Below, one piece after another: positions 40,852-52,807 of a stretch of 64,000 bases of DNA. A program made the position numbers and the translations under genes. Location: positions 158,600 through 222,599 of the forward strand of contig NW_001798977.1 of assembly GCF_000165425.1 (NCBI RefSeq), written 5' to 3'. The DNA is from Paramecium tetraurelia (taxonomy: Eukaryota > Ciliophora > Oligohymenophorea > Peniculida > Parameciidae). A model generated the notes under the pieces. That model worked only from the letters and a program-made list of their open reading frames with translations. It had not been told where the DNA came from and searched no databases. Position 1 is the first letter of the stretch; each line of letters starts with the position of its first letter.

Positions 40852-41819
40852 ATGCTTCATCTTCTAATTCTGACATTCATCTCTTTAACTCATCAATAAA
40901 CTCCCTAGCTTAATTTGTCCATGTTCAATAACCCATCAAAATTGCAATAAATCTATTTCCTTACTCAATTCATGGCTCTAGAAAAATCTTTGAATTTGAC
41001 AGCTCAAAAAGCCCAAGAAAATGCCAATTTCGCCTTAGAATTGTGGGTTAATGCTGAAAAGTTTATTAATTAGACCTCAGATCAAAAGCAAAACAAATCT
41101 ATCCTAAACATTGTCAATAGTTATAAATTTTAAAACATTATTCCATAAGATTAAGAAGGTTGGCAAGCAACTCAAAATTATATTGATGAATGGAAAAACC
41201 AAACAGATGTAACACCTATTCTATCAATTTATAGGATAACAAAAGTATAATCTTATAATATGCCTTAATGAATATCAATCAAATGATAGAATCAGATCCT
41301 GCAAAGTTTAACCAAACCAATTTAATTGAACAAATGCACAATTAAACCTCTATTCTTGATAACAATCAGAAGAACAAAAATACTTCTAAATACATTTCTC
41401 CTTTCTCTTGGTAACATGCTAATGTTAGCGAGGAAGAAATGATTGTGGCACATTTTTTTGAAAATGCAAAAAGCTAAAATATTACCGTCTAAGAATATTT
41501 CAATAAGTTATCTTTTATAGAAGCTGCATCTTTATTAAATGCTTTAGAAAAATTTTATAATGTTTCTAGTAACAATGGAACACCTTCAAAAGCTATCAAT
41601 TCAAAGGGAGAACAACCAACTGATGAACCTTAAGAATTACTCCCTGAAATTAAACCTAAAGATAGTGAAGATCATCCTATTTACTTGTATGTTGTATTTT
41701 CTTTAGTTTTGATCGTGTTTATTGTCGTTTTGTTTTTTTTGAGAAGATACTATATACAGTAAAGAATCATTTCGTTTTAAATGAATGAGGAATCAAACAC
41801 TTAAGGATTATAGGTTTGA
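40852..41819 (+). CDS. type I membrane protein with signal peptide
   Basis: 313 residues after one 26-nt intron. The signal peptide is MLHLLILTFISLTHQ. The external part of about 250 residues is helical and carries several N-X-S/T sites (NLT, NQT, NIT, NVS). One membrane helix (YVVFSLVLIVFIVVLFF) is followed by a basic stop-transfer (RRYY) and a short Gln-rich cytoplasmic tail. No family is recognised. It is probably a surface or endomembrane glycoprotein. Confidence 0.7.
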
Positions 41820-41867
41820 TTAATTTAATTTGTTTGATTTTTAACTCTAATTTATAATTAATTTAGC

Positions 41868-43131
41868 ATGGATAAGAAAGTTTCTAAAAAGCTCAAAAAT
41901 TTTGAAACAATGAATTGGTTGAAAAACCGATTTAAGAATTAGGTTAGGGAAAAATATATCCTAAATGACTAAGAACTCAAGGAACAAATCATGATGAAGG
42001 CTGTTTTCAAATCCATCGATAGAGACAAGTCAAGTTACATTTTATTTTTTCACCTTATGTTTAGAATTCTTAGATAGGTCAGAACTCTATGATATGTTCA
42101 AACGATACGGCATCAACATCACTAAAACCAAGTTGAAGGAGTTTTTTAAAAGAATCGATCAAGACGAAGACGGTAAACTCATCATTTAATCTCAGACAAA
42201 CTCAATTGGAATGATTTCAAATAAGCCTTGCAAAACCAAGAAGCATTGTAAAGTAAGTTGTACCTGTTAAATCAATAGTGTTTGCCGAACTCATGAGAAA
42301 GGTAAGAGAATCCTCGGAAAAAAAAGGAAAAGTAGAAGAATTGAATTTCATCCCCTTGAGTTTTCCCAACATGATTCAATACATGAATTATTGTGTATTA
42401 AGAGAAGAACTTATTCAAAAGATCAACTCTAATTAGTTAAATGCTCAATAGAAGATTAAATAATGCAAGAATCTGTTATCTTTGGAGGATATATGCTATA
42501 ATAAGGTTGTTGAGTTAAAAGATGATAATGATGACGACTAGGAAGAGGCTGCCTTCATTAAGTCAGCTAAGAAATCTTATGATCATCAATAAGTTGCTAT
42601 TTTACGAAGGTTGTAAGAAAAAGAATAAATTGAATAACGTCAAGTAAAAATTAATTTTAGGTATTAGAGTCGCTTACGAAGATTAAGTACATCATAGTAT
42701 TACAGAACTGATAATGAAAAAAATAATAGATCATTAAGATAAAAGAGCTGTCAATTCAACACTGATAAGAATTAAAATGCCCAATCAGAATTTAAGTAAA
42801 TTGACCAGTTAATTTCTGAAAATCGCAAAGATCTTCCTGCTATTAAAAATGACATCTAGTAAAAAGTACAGATTCCTATGTTAATGTCAGAAAGAATATA
42901 TGAAAGTGATACTCCTTACAAATACAATCAGAAAGGCAAGGATTCTTCTATTCCAGAGATTCCTAAAGGGCAGCACTTCATGACATAGAATCTTATTGTA
43001 ATTAATTAATATTAATCTTATAGAGTCTCAGAACACAATCCAAGTCATCTAATAGAAAACAATAGATTTCGAAAAGTAGAATTAAAATGCTGTCTTAAAC
43101 AGAGTTACCCAAAAATTTAAATAAAAGATGA
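41868..43131 (+). CDS. EF-hand protein
   Basis: 385 residues after introns of 31, 23, 26 and 26 nt, an exact frame. Two EF-hands are near the N-terminus. The first loop reads DRDKSKFLDRSE and the second DQDEDDKLNWND. Both keep the Asp residues at positions 1, 3 and 9 or equivalents, but lack Gly at position 6. The rest is basic and helical (EEAAFIKSAKKSYDHQQ, RRLQEKEQIEQRQ), with a coiled-coil look. A Ca2+-sensing role is inferred. The plus-strand frame beyond 43131 overlaps the convergent minus-strand gene and was not used. Confidence 0.7.
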
Positions 43132-43179
43132 TATGGAATATCTGAATTTCAAATTGATTTTTATAAGGATATTTAATTT

Positions 43180-44255
43180 TCAAATGATTTATTAGAATAA
43201 TCCATTCATTTTCCTTACTTCGGTTAGATATTTATCAGCATGGATATCTAAATTCTATTTGCTTTTTGTAATATCTTTTTGTGTCTATTTGATATTTGGT
43301 TTGAATTTATTGAGAAATATCAATTAATTTTCTGAATAATTTAATTATGAATTCCAAAATTCCTAAAACTATTAATTAAAATTACAAATGTTTTATAATA
43401 ACTTTCAAGTTCTAATTTTCTTGCACTAAACTCTTTATCGATTCTATCAAATTCAGCGTATACAAGATCCCTTCTTCTTTAAGTATCCACGCCAGAAACA
43501 GCAAAAGAAATCTAATATATAATATACTTCAAAACCCAATCGGCAATATCTAAAAATGCTCTTGTGTATTTTGGATCCGAGAAGACCTTCTGGAATTAAG
43601 GATCAGCTTTCATTTACAATAATAGGTTCTCTTTTTCTGAGCTGACCCCTTTAAATTAAAAATTGGCTAATCTGCTTTAAAAATCACCTCCTTTATCCTA
43701 ATCAAAACTATTAATTAATAATTAATTCTTACACTTTTTTCTTGAATTCAGTCCAATTAAATTTACCTTGATCCTCATTGTAAACAATTGAAAATAATTG
43801 TGCCATGAATTGATCCATCCCTTAAGGTAGCTGACCAATCTTATTTAACTCTTTAATGTCAATCTACCGTTATAGATATTTCAATACTTTCGAACAAGTT
43901 TCTTTCATAGCAGTTGAAACTGAGTCAATAGCCTTTTAGAAGGCAGATAATTCATCCTTCTTTCCTTTTTTATAAGTTTCCGCTTTTTTCATTTTGTCCT
44001 ATTTATAGAACTATCTAATACCTATTCTGATTATATCTTTTCGTTCAACTATTTCACAACCTTTTATATGGCTGTCTTATGCTCCAAGAGCAACTCTTCC
44101 AACCCATCGCTTTCCTCTTCTACTCTATTGCTAGATAAATTGTTTACTTTTGAAAATCTTATAGTTCCTATTTTAAATATAAATCAGTCTAAGTAAGATG
44201 ATTGACTAGTGCTGGTGAATAAGTTTGCATCAAGTAATCGTGAAGAACTTGGCAT
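43180..44255 (-). CDS. hypothetical helical/coiled-coil protein
   Basis: About 321 residues after introns of 39, 23, 25 and 23 nt, an exact frame. Charged coiled coil near the start (EELLLEHKTAIQKVVKQL), then a folded-looking region (DPKYTRAFLDIADWVLKYI) and a final coiled coil (AEFDRIDKEFSARKLELES). The first intron of 39 nt is long for this genome and is needed to bypass a TGA. No family is recognised. Its stop is 48 bp from that of the EF-hand gene, with the two convergent. Confidence 0.6.
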
Positions 44256-44931
44256 TTTGTTTCATTTTGCTGGATTACAACTTACATATTTAGAATTAAA
44301 ATAATGAAAGTTCTAATTTTAGAATCAATTATATATTGATAAAAGTTTTAATTCTGTTCACTCATAATTTCTCCCCAATAACAATATTCAATAAAAAAAA
44401 GAATCCCCATAAATAAAATTTGTTGTTTTCTTCTTTTCTTTCTAAATTACATAATTGACTTAGTAGTTAAAGTTAAAAGTTGATTCTACAATAGATATCC
44501 ATTTTTATTTGAAAAATATATTTTAAGAACTAAAAATGAGGAAGAACAATCGATTCAAGACATCCCAAACTTTAACATCATAACTAAATTTTCCTTTTAT
44601 ATTGTCTTGAAAAGTATTAGAACATATACAATTATCTTGATTTTGATTCAATTAAGTGCATTGCAAGTAGATTAAGATATCCAAATAGGTTTAATAAATT
44701 AAAGAGTATTTGCAATATATCCTAAGATTCACACAGAATTGGTTGAAATACTTATATTAATAAAGAGACAAAACTAATATAGGTTTGATTCCAAAAAAAG
44801 GATTCATAAATTTGTATATGAATCCTTTTAGTTAAATGATGGATATTTATAGGAAGTTGGAAATGTAGGTGAGAGGGAAAGAAGGAATTAATATATAAAA
44901 ATATTAATATATTTTAAATCTTTAATTTAAA
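44256..44931. other. divergent intergenic region
   Basis: About 675 bp between a minus-strand gene and RPS15A. It contains a strong hairpin (44796-44829), a run of A at about 44394 and pyrimidine-rich sequence at about 44423-44455. No frame is open enough to call. Confidence 0.5.
44796..44829. repeat. perfect 13-bp inverted repeat (hairpin)
   Basis: AAAAGGATTCATA at 44796-44808 is mirrored by TATGAATCCTTTT at 44817-44829 with an 8-nt loop. It lies about 100 bp upstream of the RPS15A start codon. It could be a cruciform, a regulator site or the footprint of an excised element; the sequence alone does not say which. Confidence 0.75.
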
Positions 44932-45374
44932 ATGGTTAAGATGAATGTTCTCAATGATTGTCTTCGTTCAATTGTTAATGCTGAAAGGTATTATAAATTA
45001 TTTAATTTTAAAAGACAAGGAAGAAAATAAGTGTTAATTAGACCAACATCAAAATTAGTTGTGAAATTTTTGCAAGTGATGTAGAGACATGGATATATAG
45101 GTGAGTTTGAAATTGTTGATGATCACAGAAGTGGAAAAATTGTAGTCGAATTATTGGGTACAATATTACATTTATTTAAGGACGCATCAATAAATGTGGA
45201 GTCATCTCACCTCGTTATGATGTGACCTTAGGCGAGTTTGAGAGATGGGCAAATAACATATTACCAGCAAGACAATTTGGATGCGTTGTGTTAACCACTA
45301 ATGTTGGTATTCTTACTCATGAAGAGGCTAGATAAAGACATATCGGAGGTAAAATCCTTGGTTTCTTCTATTGA
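44932..45374 (+). CDS. RPS15A: ribosomal protein uS8 (S15a)
   Basis: 130 residues after introns of 27 and 23 nt, the exact length of eukaryotic S15a. Starts [19 protein letters not shown], continues [19 protein letters not shown] and [17 protein letters not shown], and ends with [18 protein letters not shown] and [18 protein letters not shown]. It is a component of the small ribosomal subunit near the central domain of 18S rRNA. Very high conservation leaves no doubt. Confidence 0.98.
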
Positions 45375-45445
45375 TTTTATTACAATGTACATTCATAAAC
45401 ATACAATATAAATAATTAAATAAGTAGTATTGTTCATAAGGGAGT

Positions 45446-45951
45446 ATGTTAAAGCATAGTGAATTTAAGTTCTAGGTGTTGGAAAATGTATTAGAAGTAA
45501 TAAATATCTAAGAATACCTAAATGGAGAACAAGAAGAGTTAAGCTTTCAGATTAAACAATTAATAGATAATGGCTGTAAAATTGGTTTGAATCAGCTAAT
45601 TTCACTTCCTTAAAATTAAAAATTATGGAGAATGTTGAATACAATAAAATCAATAGGCAAAAATTATCATTGAGAATATTGAGCAGAATATACGATCTTA
45701 TAAATTAATTACAATTATTTTTGGGAAGATGTTTCAAAAGATGTTTGAATAATCTGGCGAGAAGATCACACGAATTTACTAAGTGAAACTTTAAGTTGAA
45801 GCCATATTTTAATGTTAGAGAATTATTAAAATATATTATTAATTAGATAGATTGTATTATGATCAAAGCAAGTTAAAGATTAAGGAATTGTAAATTAGTA
45901 AAGATTCTGATAAAAATAATTAGTGAATCAATTATTAACTAACTAGAATGA
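45446..45951 (+). CDS. hypothetical gene, uncertain model
   Basis: Begins MLKHSEFKFQVLENVLEVIN and reads through a possible 20-nt intron near 45575 into KLSLRILSRIYDLINQLQ. It meets an in-frame TGA at about 45785 and then resumes in the same frame (FKLKPYFNVRELLKYIINQ). No acceptable intron removes the TGA. Either the gene ends there or it is damaged. It is helical with no recognised family. Confidence 0.35.
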
Positions 45952-46217
45952 AAGAAATTAGAAAATTCAACCATTTATTATTAAAATATTAATACTCTTA
46001 TGGCATAAATAATAGAGATTTATCTAAAGTTGCTAAAAACATATAAGAATTATAAGAAGTATATAAAGAATTCTAATACTAAACAATAGAATTAATAATA
46101 AGGAAGATTATTATAACCTTAATAATAATAATAAAAAGTGTTTAGTAGATAATCGCAATGAAATAAAGCTATAATGACTTATATATTTAACATTTTAAAT
46201 ACTAAATTAGTTATTAA

Positions 46218-47948
46218 TCATTTAATTTATCCTCCATTAGAACCAGTTAGTCTGGTGGTACTTCCTTTTACTTTCTTTTTAAATAATTTATCATCCTCAT
46301 CTTATTTATCATCATCCTAGTTCTAAGCGTAGACCATTTAATCCATATCTGCCATTTCCATGATTTCATCAACTTTTTCTCTAAAATAGTCATTCTAATA
46401 ATATAAAGTGCTGGATAATGATGGATCTGTATAACTTTCCCAATAGGCCTTATCCTTTTTCTCTAGACAACTATCCTTCCTAACTTTATACACTAAATCA
46501 TTCCCTTCGATTTACATCAATGAAAAGGGGAAAACACTTTTAGAGTTGAGTGGTTGCTATGGATGTTATATTTTATAGATTGGAAATGAATCTGATAGAA
46601 CCTAATCAAAAGTTAATTAATATTTTCTGGCTTCTAAATATAGGGTGGCTAAGAACCTAGCAACACTTTCCATTTTTTCATCAGGAGGTTCTTGAGGAAT
46701 CACAGGAGCAGGTGGAGGGACAACAGGAGGTTAAGGGATTGGAGGAGGTTATTATACAATGGGTTTTTCTTCATATTTTTGTTTTTCTATAATCAAATCT
46801 TCAATTTGTTTTTCATATCTAGCAATTTAATCTTCCTTTTTATATTTATCTCTTTTTTAGATTTCATTATGCTCCTTCCAACTCAAAATTTCCTTTGTAA
46901 TGTGATCAAACATCTCTTCAGCCTTTTCAACTATATTAATGTTGCTCTTTTCAGGACAATCTCTAACAAAACAATCTTTCGGCCATTGTTTGATTTCTGA
47001 ATTACCATCCTTTTCCCTTTTAGATTGATCCAAGAACTCCTTGATGAATTTACAAAAATTAAATCTCCTTTCAATTTCCATCGCCTTTTCTCTCTATATA
47101 CTTTGATCAATCAAATTGGAAACCATCAATAGATCCTTTTTCAATAGAACAATCTTCTATCCTAAATTCTCCATTTCTATAACTCCTCTTGTGTTTTGAA
47201 GATTGCCCCTTCTCAATTTCATAGTTCTATCCATTGGTTGTGTACGAGGACGAAAGGCTAGATGAGGATTATTGTCTTCATAATAGGGATGCATAAGATG
47301 TCTGGTTAGAGGGCGAGAGAAGTGTTATCTCTATTTTTTAAAGTAGGCGTATAATTATTCCTAAATAGATTATGTTTGTATATTAATGGTCTTGGGTAAG
47401 GGCAGCCTTAACTTGAGAAATTCTGCGAAGTCAATTTCCACGTCTTTGCCACTCTTTGCGTCAAGGAGTGATAGATATTGCTCAAAGTCTTCAATGTGAA
47501 CAGGGTTGACTAGTTTTTCATTGATTGTTGAGAGGAAATGAATGTCCTCTTCGGTTAATTCGTAAGCTGTGCCATCAGGATAGACAGGAGCCTTGTAAGC
47601 GATGTAATCTTCACGACATTTGGCAGGAAGCTGTGATTTCAATGTGGGCTCATCAAATTATTTAGGTCTAAATAATAATGAGTATAATATAAAAATAAAT
47701 ATGGCGGGTATTGAGGAGCAAGTCGTTAAATACAACAATCAAGTAGTATGAAATTGTTCTACTTGCTCCTTATAGGTAATTGATTGAATATGTGCAATTT
47801 ACTTTTCTTTTAAGAGTTGATCAGGTGTGATGATTTATTCCGTGTTTTTTATGTCTGCTTCTTGTCCTTCTGCATTAGTGAATGCTTCTAGACTGTTGGA
47901 GATCAGTACTGGTTTTGTTGGATCGATCTGTCTTGGTCTTGATTTCAT
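46218..47948 (-). CDS. Enhancer-of-Polycomb-like (EPL1/EPC) chromatin protein
   Basis: About 545 residues. The N-terminus MKSRPRQIDPTKPVLISNS matches the EPL1 start (R-P-R-x-I/L-D). The middle has YELTEEDIHFLSTINEK, HIEDFEQYLSLLD and the basic HLAFRPRTQPMDRTMKLRRG, which corresponds to the FRRRE...RKTRR block of EPL1. EPL1/EPC tethers the NuA4/TIP60 acetyltransferase core to nucleosomes. A proline-rich patch (PPPIPQPPVVPPPAPVIPQ) and an acidic tail follow. The join between the N-terminal exon and the rest (47668-47762, 95 nt) does not fit a single canonical intron in phase, so the exon structure there is open. The similarity is recalled, not computed. Confidence 0.6.
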
Positions 47949-49020
47949 TTCTTGGGTGCCCAATCGATTAATAATTAAAGAAACTTGAATATATAGGAAG
48001 ATACTATCCCAAGGAAAACCAAAAACATTACAAATCAAACTAAAAACCCTTCAAACCCCTTCAAAAATGAATTTCCCCTTCTTCTTTTCCACTCATCAGG
48101 TATTCCCCATAAGTATGCCCAGACCCTATCAATCTCCCCTACTTTCCAAAGACTTCATCCTCAATCCTCTCTCAACTCATTCTGATACTCTCGAACATCA
48201 CACACATTATACAGAGACTCTCATTATTATAATTATTAATCAACTTAATTGAAATTGTTGAAAAATTAGATGATTTTTTCAAACTCTCTTCAACAAAGGA
48301 ACCTCCAAAACACTCATTTATTTGTTCCTCAACGACTTTCAATAATTTTCACCTCGAAATCCACCCCTTTCATCCTAATTTACAACCAAAACTCTTTCTT
48401 CCAACTAGATATAACTCTTAAGTTTTTTCAATCGAGACAAAAGAACAAATTCTCTAAACCCAATTATACTTATATTTCCAAATTGTACTCGATCTCTTTA
48501 TGATGAAATTGAAATTGGTTTGCATCTTTAAATTTGCATCTCAAATGATGAAAATACAAACAATTATTCTAAATATTCATGTAAATTTTTCTTATTGAAA
48601 ACCTTATGACATTGGTTACACTCCCGATAATTAGCCATGATTAGTGTATTTAGCAACAATTCATTTACCTCCAAAATTTAATTACTTATATATCAGAAAA
48701 TTAACAAAATCATTTAACCCTTTTGAAGATTTAAAACTATGGGAAGAGTTTACTTCTCCACCGATAAAATTACTCTATACTTGAAAAAGGATTTCTAAGT
48801 TATTAGGCATTTCCCCCTTAAATCAATCTTTTATACAATTTATTATTACTACACAAAAAAGTATTAAAATAAAAATCATATCAGAAAAATCAATAGATTT
48901 ATTGTTCAAGCGTTTTCATTGAACATATGTATAACTTAATATATACAAAAATAAAAGTGGTTTACCATCGACTTATTAATCTTATAGATATTAAAATTTG
49001 TTAGCATTTTTGATAAAATA
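47949..49020. other. pyrimidine-rich, gene-poor stretch
   Basis: About 1.07 kb between divergent genes. From about 48040 to 48500 the plus strand is markedly rich in C and T, unlike other gaps. It has two short frames (48067-48252 and 48270-48503), both rich in Phe, Pro, Ser and Leu. These may simply reflect the base composition. No intron pair joins them in a sensible way. The remainder to 49020 is AT-rich without long frames. Confidence 0.45.
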
Positions 49021-49505
49021 ATGAAACTATATTTATTTATTATTTCACTTTCATTTTGCTACAATATAACAATTAAGTTTATTCAACCATGAATTATTTT
49101 GATTAAAAGAATTAAACCTGATATGATGTCCAATATATAATTTGTTTAATATGCCTCTCTTGGATATCCAAATTATCTAACATCCAATTCTTCTTAATTC
49201 AAAGTAGATTCTTTAAAACAAGTAAAGTTAATTCGTTCTATTTAAATAAGGACCCAGAAAGATTCCCATTCTTTAATCTAAATATATATAATGCTTCCTT
49301 TCTTTAATCTAAATTTTAATAGCAATCTCGAAATTAAAATACTCCATCATATACTTTTAAATAATCTTATACTATATTTATTAGACAATAGATGTTTCAG
49401 TCCTTTTTTACTTAAGGCAAAACAATTGTCTTCAAATTGGTCTAAGAATCAGGAATAGACAACTTTATTTTTAGTCATGCTATTAATGATGTCAAATATT
49501 TTTGA
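49021..49505 (+). CDS. small secreted protein
   Basis: 140 residues after introns of 33 and 29 nt, an exact frame. Starts with a signal peptide (MKLYLFIISLSFCYN). The mature part is Gln-, Phe- and Ser-rich (FFNLNIYNASFLQSKFQQQ, TIVFKLVQESGIDNFIF). No family is recognised. It is convergent with the LRRIQ3-like gene (93-bp gap). Confidence 0.5.
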
Positions 49506-49598
49506 ACCACTAACTATCTGACGATGCATTTTATTTCTAACAATAACACTATCTTCATCTTTACAACATTAAAACCATGTGTTTATGAATTAATAATA

Positions 49599-52500
49599 TC
49601 ATATATTTTCAAATTCAATTTTTATTGGATATATCTCTTCAGGTAAAACAGAATGGATGTACTTATTGGTAATTCCTACTCTTTTTGTTGATTGCTTTTA
49701 GATAGCTTTTGGCTATTGTTGTTCTGGTTATTATTCAAGAGAAGCCTTATATTAAGAATTAGCTTCTTTAATAGCTTACAATTTCATTTTGCTGTTTACT
49801 GCTTAAATCTCTTTGATGTGATTGGACTATTCTTTGAATTATTATACCTGCTAATATGATATTTGTTATTGTTTCTTCTAATATAAACGAAGTAAATGTC
49901 TATCACCTTATCTGCTAATAAGATTCTAGCCAATATTGAAATCCTGATAGAACGATCTTTCTTGTTGAATCTGTAGTTTTGCTTATCTTTTTTCTAGTGT
50001 TTACTTTTTAATGAGTTATCTTTATTGATTTTGTCTATCCTCCCAGTATTACATTTGTTTAGATAGATCAGGCTAATTGTTTTATCTTATGCCACTATTG
50101 CTCAGATTAAAGCTTTAAGATTGCAGGAATGTTGGCAATTCAACCAACATTGTTTATTTCTTGTTCATAACAGACTTAGTTCTGAGATGCTATCGAGTGG
50201 GATTGGTAACTAATTTCAATCTTTATTGTTATCTGTCTACATTGCTGGGTTCTTATTCAAAACTATCCTATTGAAATAGATAAGTTTGAAGTGCAGTTTT
50301 AGGTTTGTCAGTTTAGGTAATAGTCCTAATGTTAGTGGAGGCAGTAGGACAGTTTTGTTTGATTTGAGTATGAGAATATTAATTGTATTGCTTTTTTATG
50401 GTACTGAAAAAAAGACAGGCTGAGATTTATTCACATCCTGGCAATTTAGAAATGTTTTTTTTCTTCTTTGTTTTTTGATCAATTCCATTTTTGTAAAATC
50501 TAACTTCAACTTCATTGGTTGTTTTATCAGATAAATATGTTGATAGCCATATCGATGGTTTGCAAGGGATATCACAATTATCAATTGGTTGAGTTTGCTA
50601 ATCAATTTGATAAGTTTTGATTAACAATTCATCGTTTTGTCTTATTATTTGAGTTTATTCTAACAATTCATTTTCTTAGTACAATTACACAAAACATTAG
50701 TGTTTAAAAGAATATGTATATAGAGCCAATAACAATAGTCTCAATTTTAATTAATCATTAATTGGGAATGTAATTTTCATCCATTTTTGATTGAATAATG
50801 TTTTGATTTCACTTTGAGTCTCAAAATGCAGTAGGTGATAGACATCGCAATTTTCAATAATAGCAAAAACTTCTTAGCCATCTTCTTCTTATTGAATAAT
50901 CTGTTTCCTTAACCAAATAGGAATAATGTTCTTCTTGGGAAACTATTAGAGAATAGCTTGGAATTTATAATTAGTCAAACTCAAATTTGATTTTTATTCT
51001 AGAAACTGCAACTTTGAAGAACATTTTCTTAATTGTACATAGATGGAGTAATTTAGATATAATACGTTTTGTGTGATTTGTTTAAGTCTATAGCCGATGA
51101 TCTTATAGAAATTATTTCTATGATGCATTTTTAAATCCTTAATCCATTTCTGTAATATCAATAGAGATCTCTCTTTTACTAAAATGTTAATTATAGCTTG
51201 CAATGTTTTGCCATTCTTCTTCACATCCTGATATGCTCTAAATTATCTTTGTATCTTCAAAGCAGCCACTGCCTCTTTTAACTGTTTCTCGAAGAGTGTT
51301 ATAAACACTTGAGATGGTTCATCTTTATTATGCAGTATTATACACTTAATTACAGAAGAAAGTAGATCTTTACTTAAGTTTATGACATATAATTATCTAT
51401 ATTCTCGTTGTTGGAATTTGTTGATTAGTTTTAAGCAGTTCTCATATTTGATCTTGTCTTGTTTTGGCAATTTGTACATAATAAAATACGGTTTTCGAGC
51501 AGGCATCAACTCGTCATACTTTTACAAATAGGAATAGGCATGGACTTCTTAGGTAAATTTAGTAACCTAAGTCCATTTCCTTATTATGCTCAATTTCAAC
51601 TATTATAAACAACAACTTATCTTAGACAAAGAAGCAGGGTAGGTGAGCATATTCTTGAAGTATATAGGATTGTTATATAAATTGATTTAGCTGGGTAGTC
51701 TATAGGTGAAGACTTCGGATTCATAAACCTTATTAGGTTTTTGGAAATCCTCATACAAAAGAGGAGCCTAGTCTATTATGGCCTTGATTTCAGGTTTATT
51801 GGTAAGTCTGTGCAATATTTATTTGAACAGGTTTAACTGTTCCTTATAGAAGTAGAGTCTATGGATATTGCCGATAGATTCTAGCTGATGTTTTTGACTT
51901 TTATAGAAGGAGTTCAAGGATCTGTAGATGATCCTGGCACTCTTTTATTCTTTAATCGCCTTGCCTTTTCTTTGCCTGTAATTTTGAACCATCACTTTGA
52001 CTTTCTCAAATTGGGTGCTGTATTGATGTGCCATTAGTTGGTTAAGGTCTTTTTTGTTTTTGGTGAATGTTATCCAATGTTTAACTGCTTGTTTTATAAA
52101 TGCTCTAAATATGAATCATTATTTACTGTATTTTCATCTATTTCAAAACGATGTTCTTAAACTTCCTTCTGGTTATGAAACTTTTGATGTAACGTTGGAT
52201 GGTCAGAATGACAGAACACTTTTGCCAAATCTTCCTGATCACGTCCAATTCTTGCCACACTAACATGACTATTTGGGATTGATCCTTTTACTCCTTTGGG
52301 ATGCTTATGACAGGCCATGGAAGACGACTCTTTTCGGTGGATGGCTTTAATTTCAATTCCTTGTGTTTCTCTTCATCGGTTATTGCATTGAAGTCGAATG
52401 CCCAAAGGGATTTCATGTAGGATATCACTTGTCTTCTGAGGGAACAATGAGCTGAAACTGGATTTAAGAAAAGAGTGAGATAATTTAAATGGTTGCACCC

Positions 52501-52734
52501 TAAGATTGGTTCCACGGAAAGGGTAGAGATCTGATTCTGGTGTAGGTAGAGAATCCTCAAATTCGTTAATTTTTTGAGATTTGGAATGAGTGTTAGATTG
52601 CAATTCGACAAATCCAATTTAAGTAGGTTAGTGCATTTATACACTTGATCTAATTGATTCCTATTCAGAGCAGTTCCACTTAATAACAAGACTTTGACAT
52701 CAGCTGGGACTTGAATGTAAAAAAAATCTGTCAT
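49599..52734 (-). CDS. LRRIQ3-like leucine-rich repeat and IQ protein
   Basis: 1,037 residues with a single 22-nt intron, an exact frame. Residues 10-110 are leucine-rich repeats (VKVLLLSGTAL, LLKLDLSNCNLTLIPNLKKL, LRILYLHQNQIS). They end in an LRR cap (LTLFLNPVS ... MKSLWAFDFNAITDEEKH), as in LRRIQ3. An IQ motif follows (ILTIQRYIKSFITRRKFKN). The remaining 800 residues are basic and helical with further IQ-like bits (LKIQRQFRAYQDVKK) and a Gln-rich C-terminus. IQ motifs bind calmodulin or centrin. LRRIQ proteins are common in ciliated organisms. Cilium or basal-body location is inferred. Confidence 0.78.
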
Positions 52735-52807
52735 TTAAAATATATATATATATTAATAATCAATTTATGGATTATACTTTATAAAAAATAATTATATATA
52801 TATATAA

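Noticed and set aside
43132..43640. Continuation of the EF-hand gene past 43131 in an open plus-strand frame
   Set aside because: A 26-nt intron leads to a stop at 43129, and the minus strand here is coding with consistent introns.
47701..47751. Plus-strand micro-frame MAGIEEQVVKYNNQV
   Set aside because: Only 16 codons and no downstream exon in phase. Kept as part of the irregular-join finding, not as a gene.
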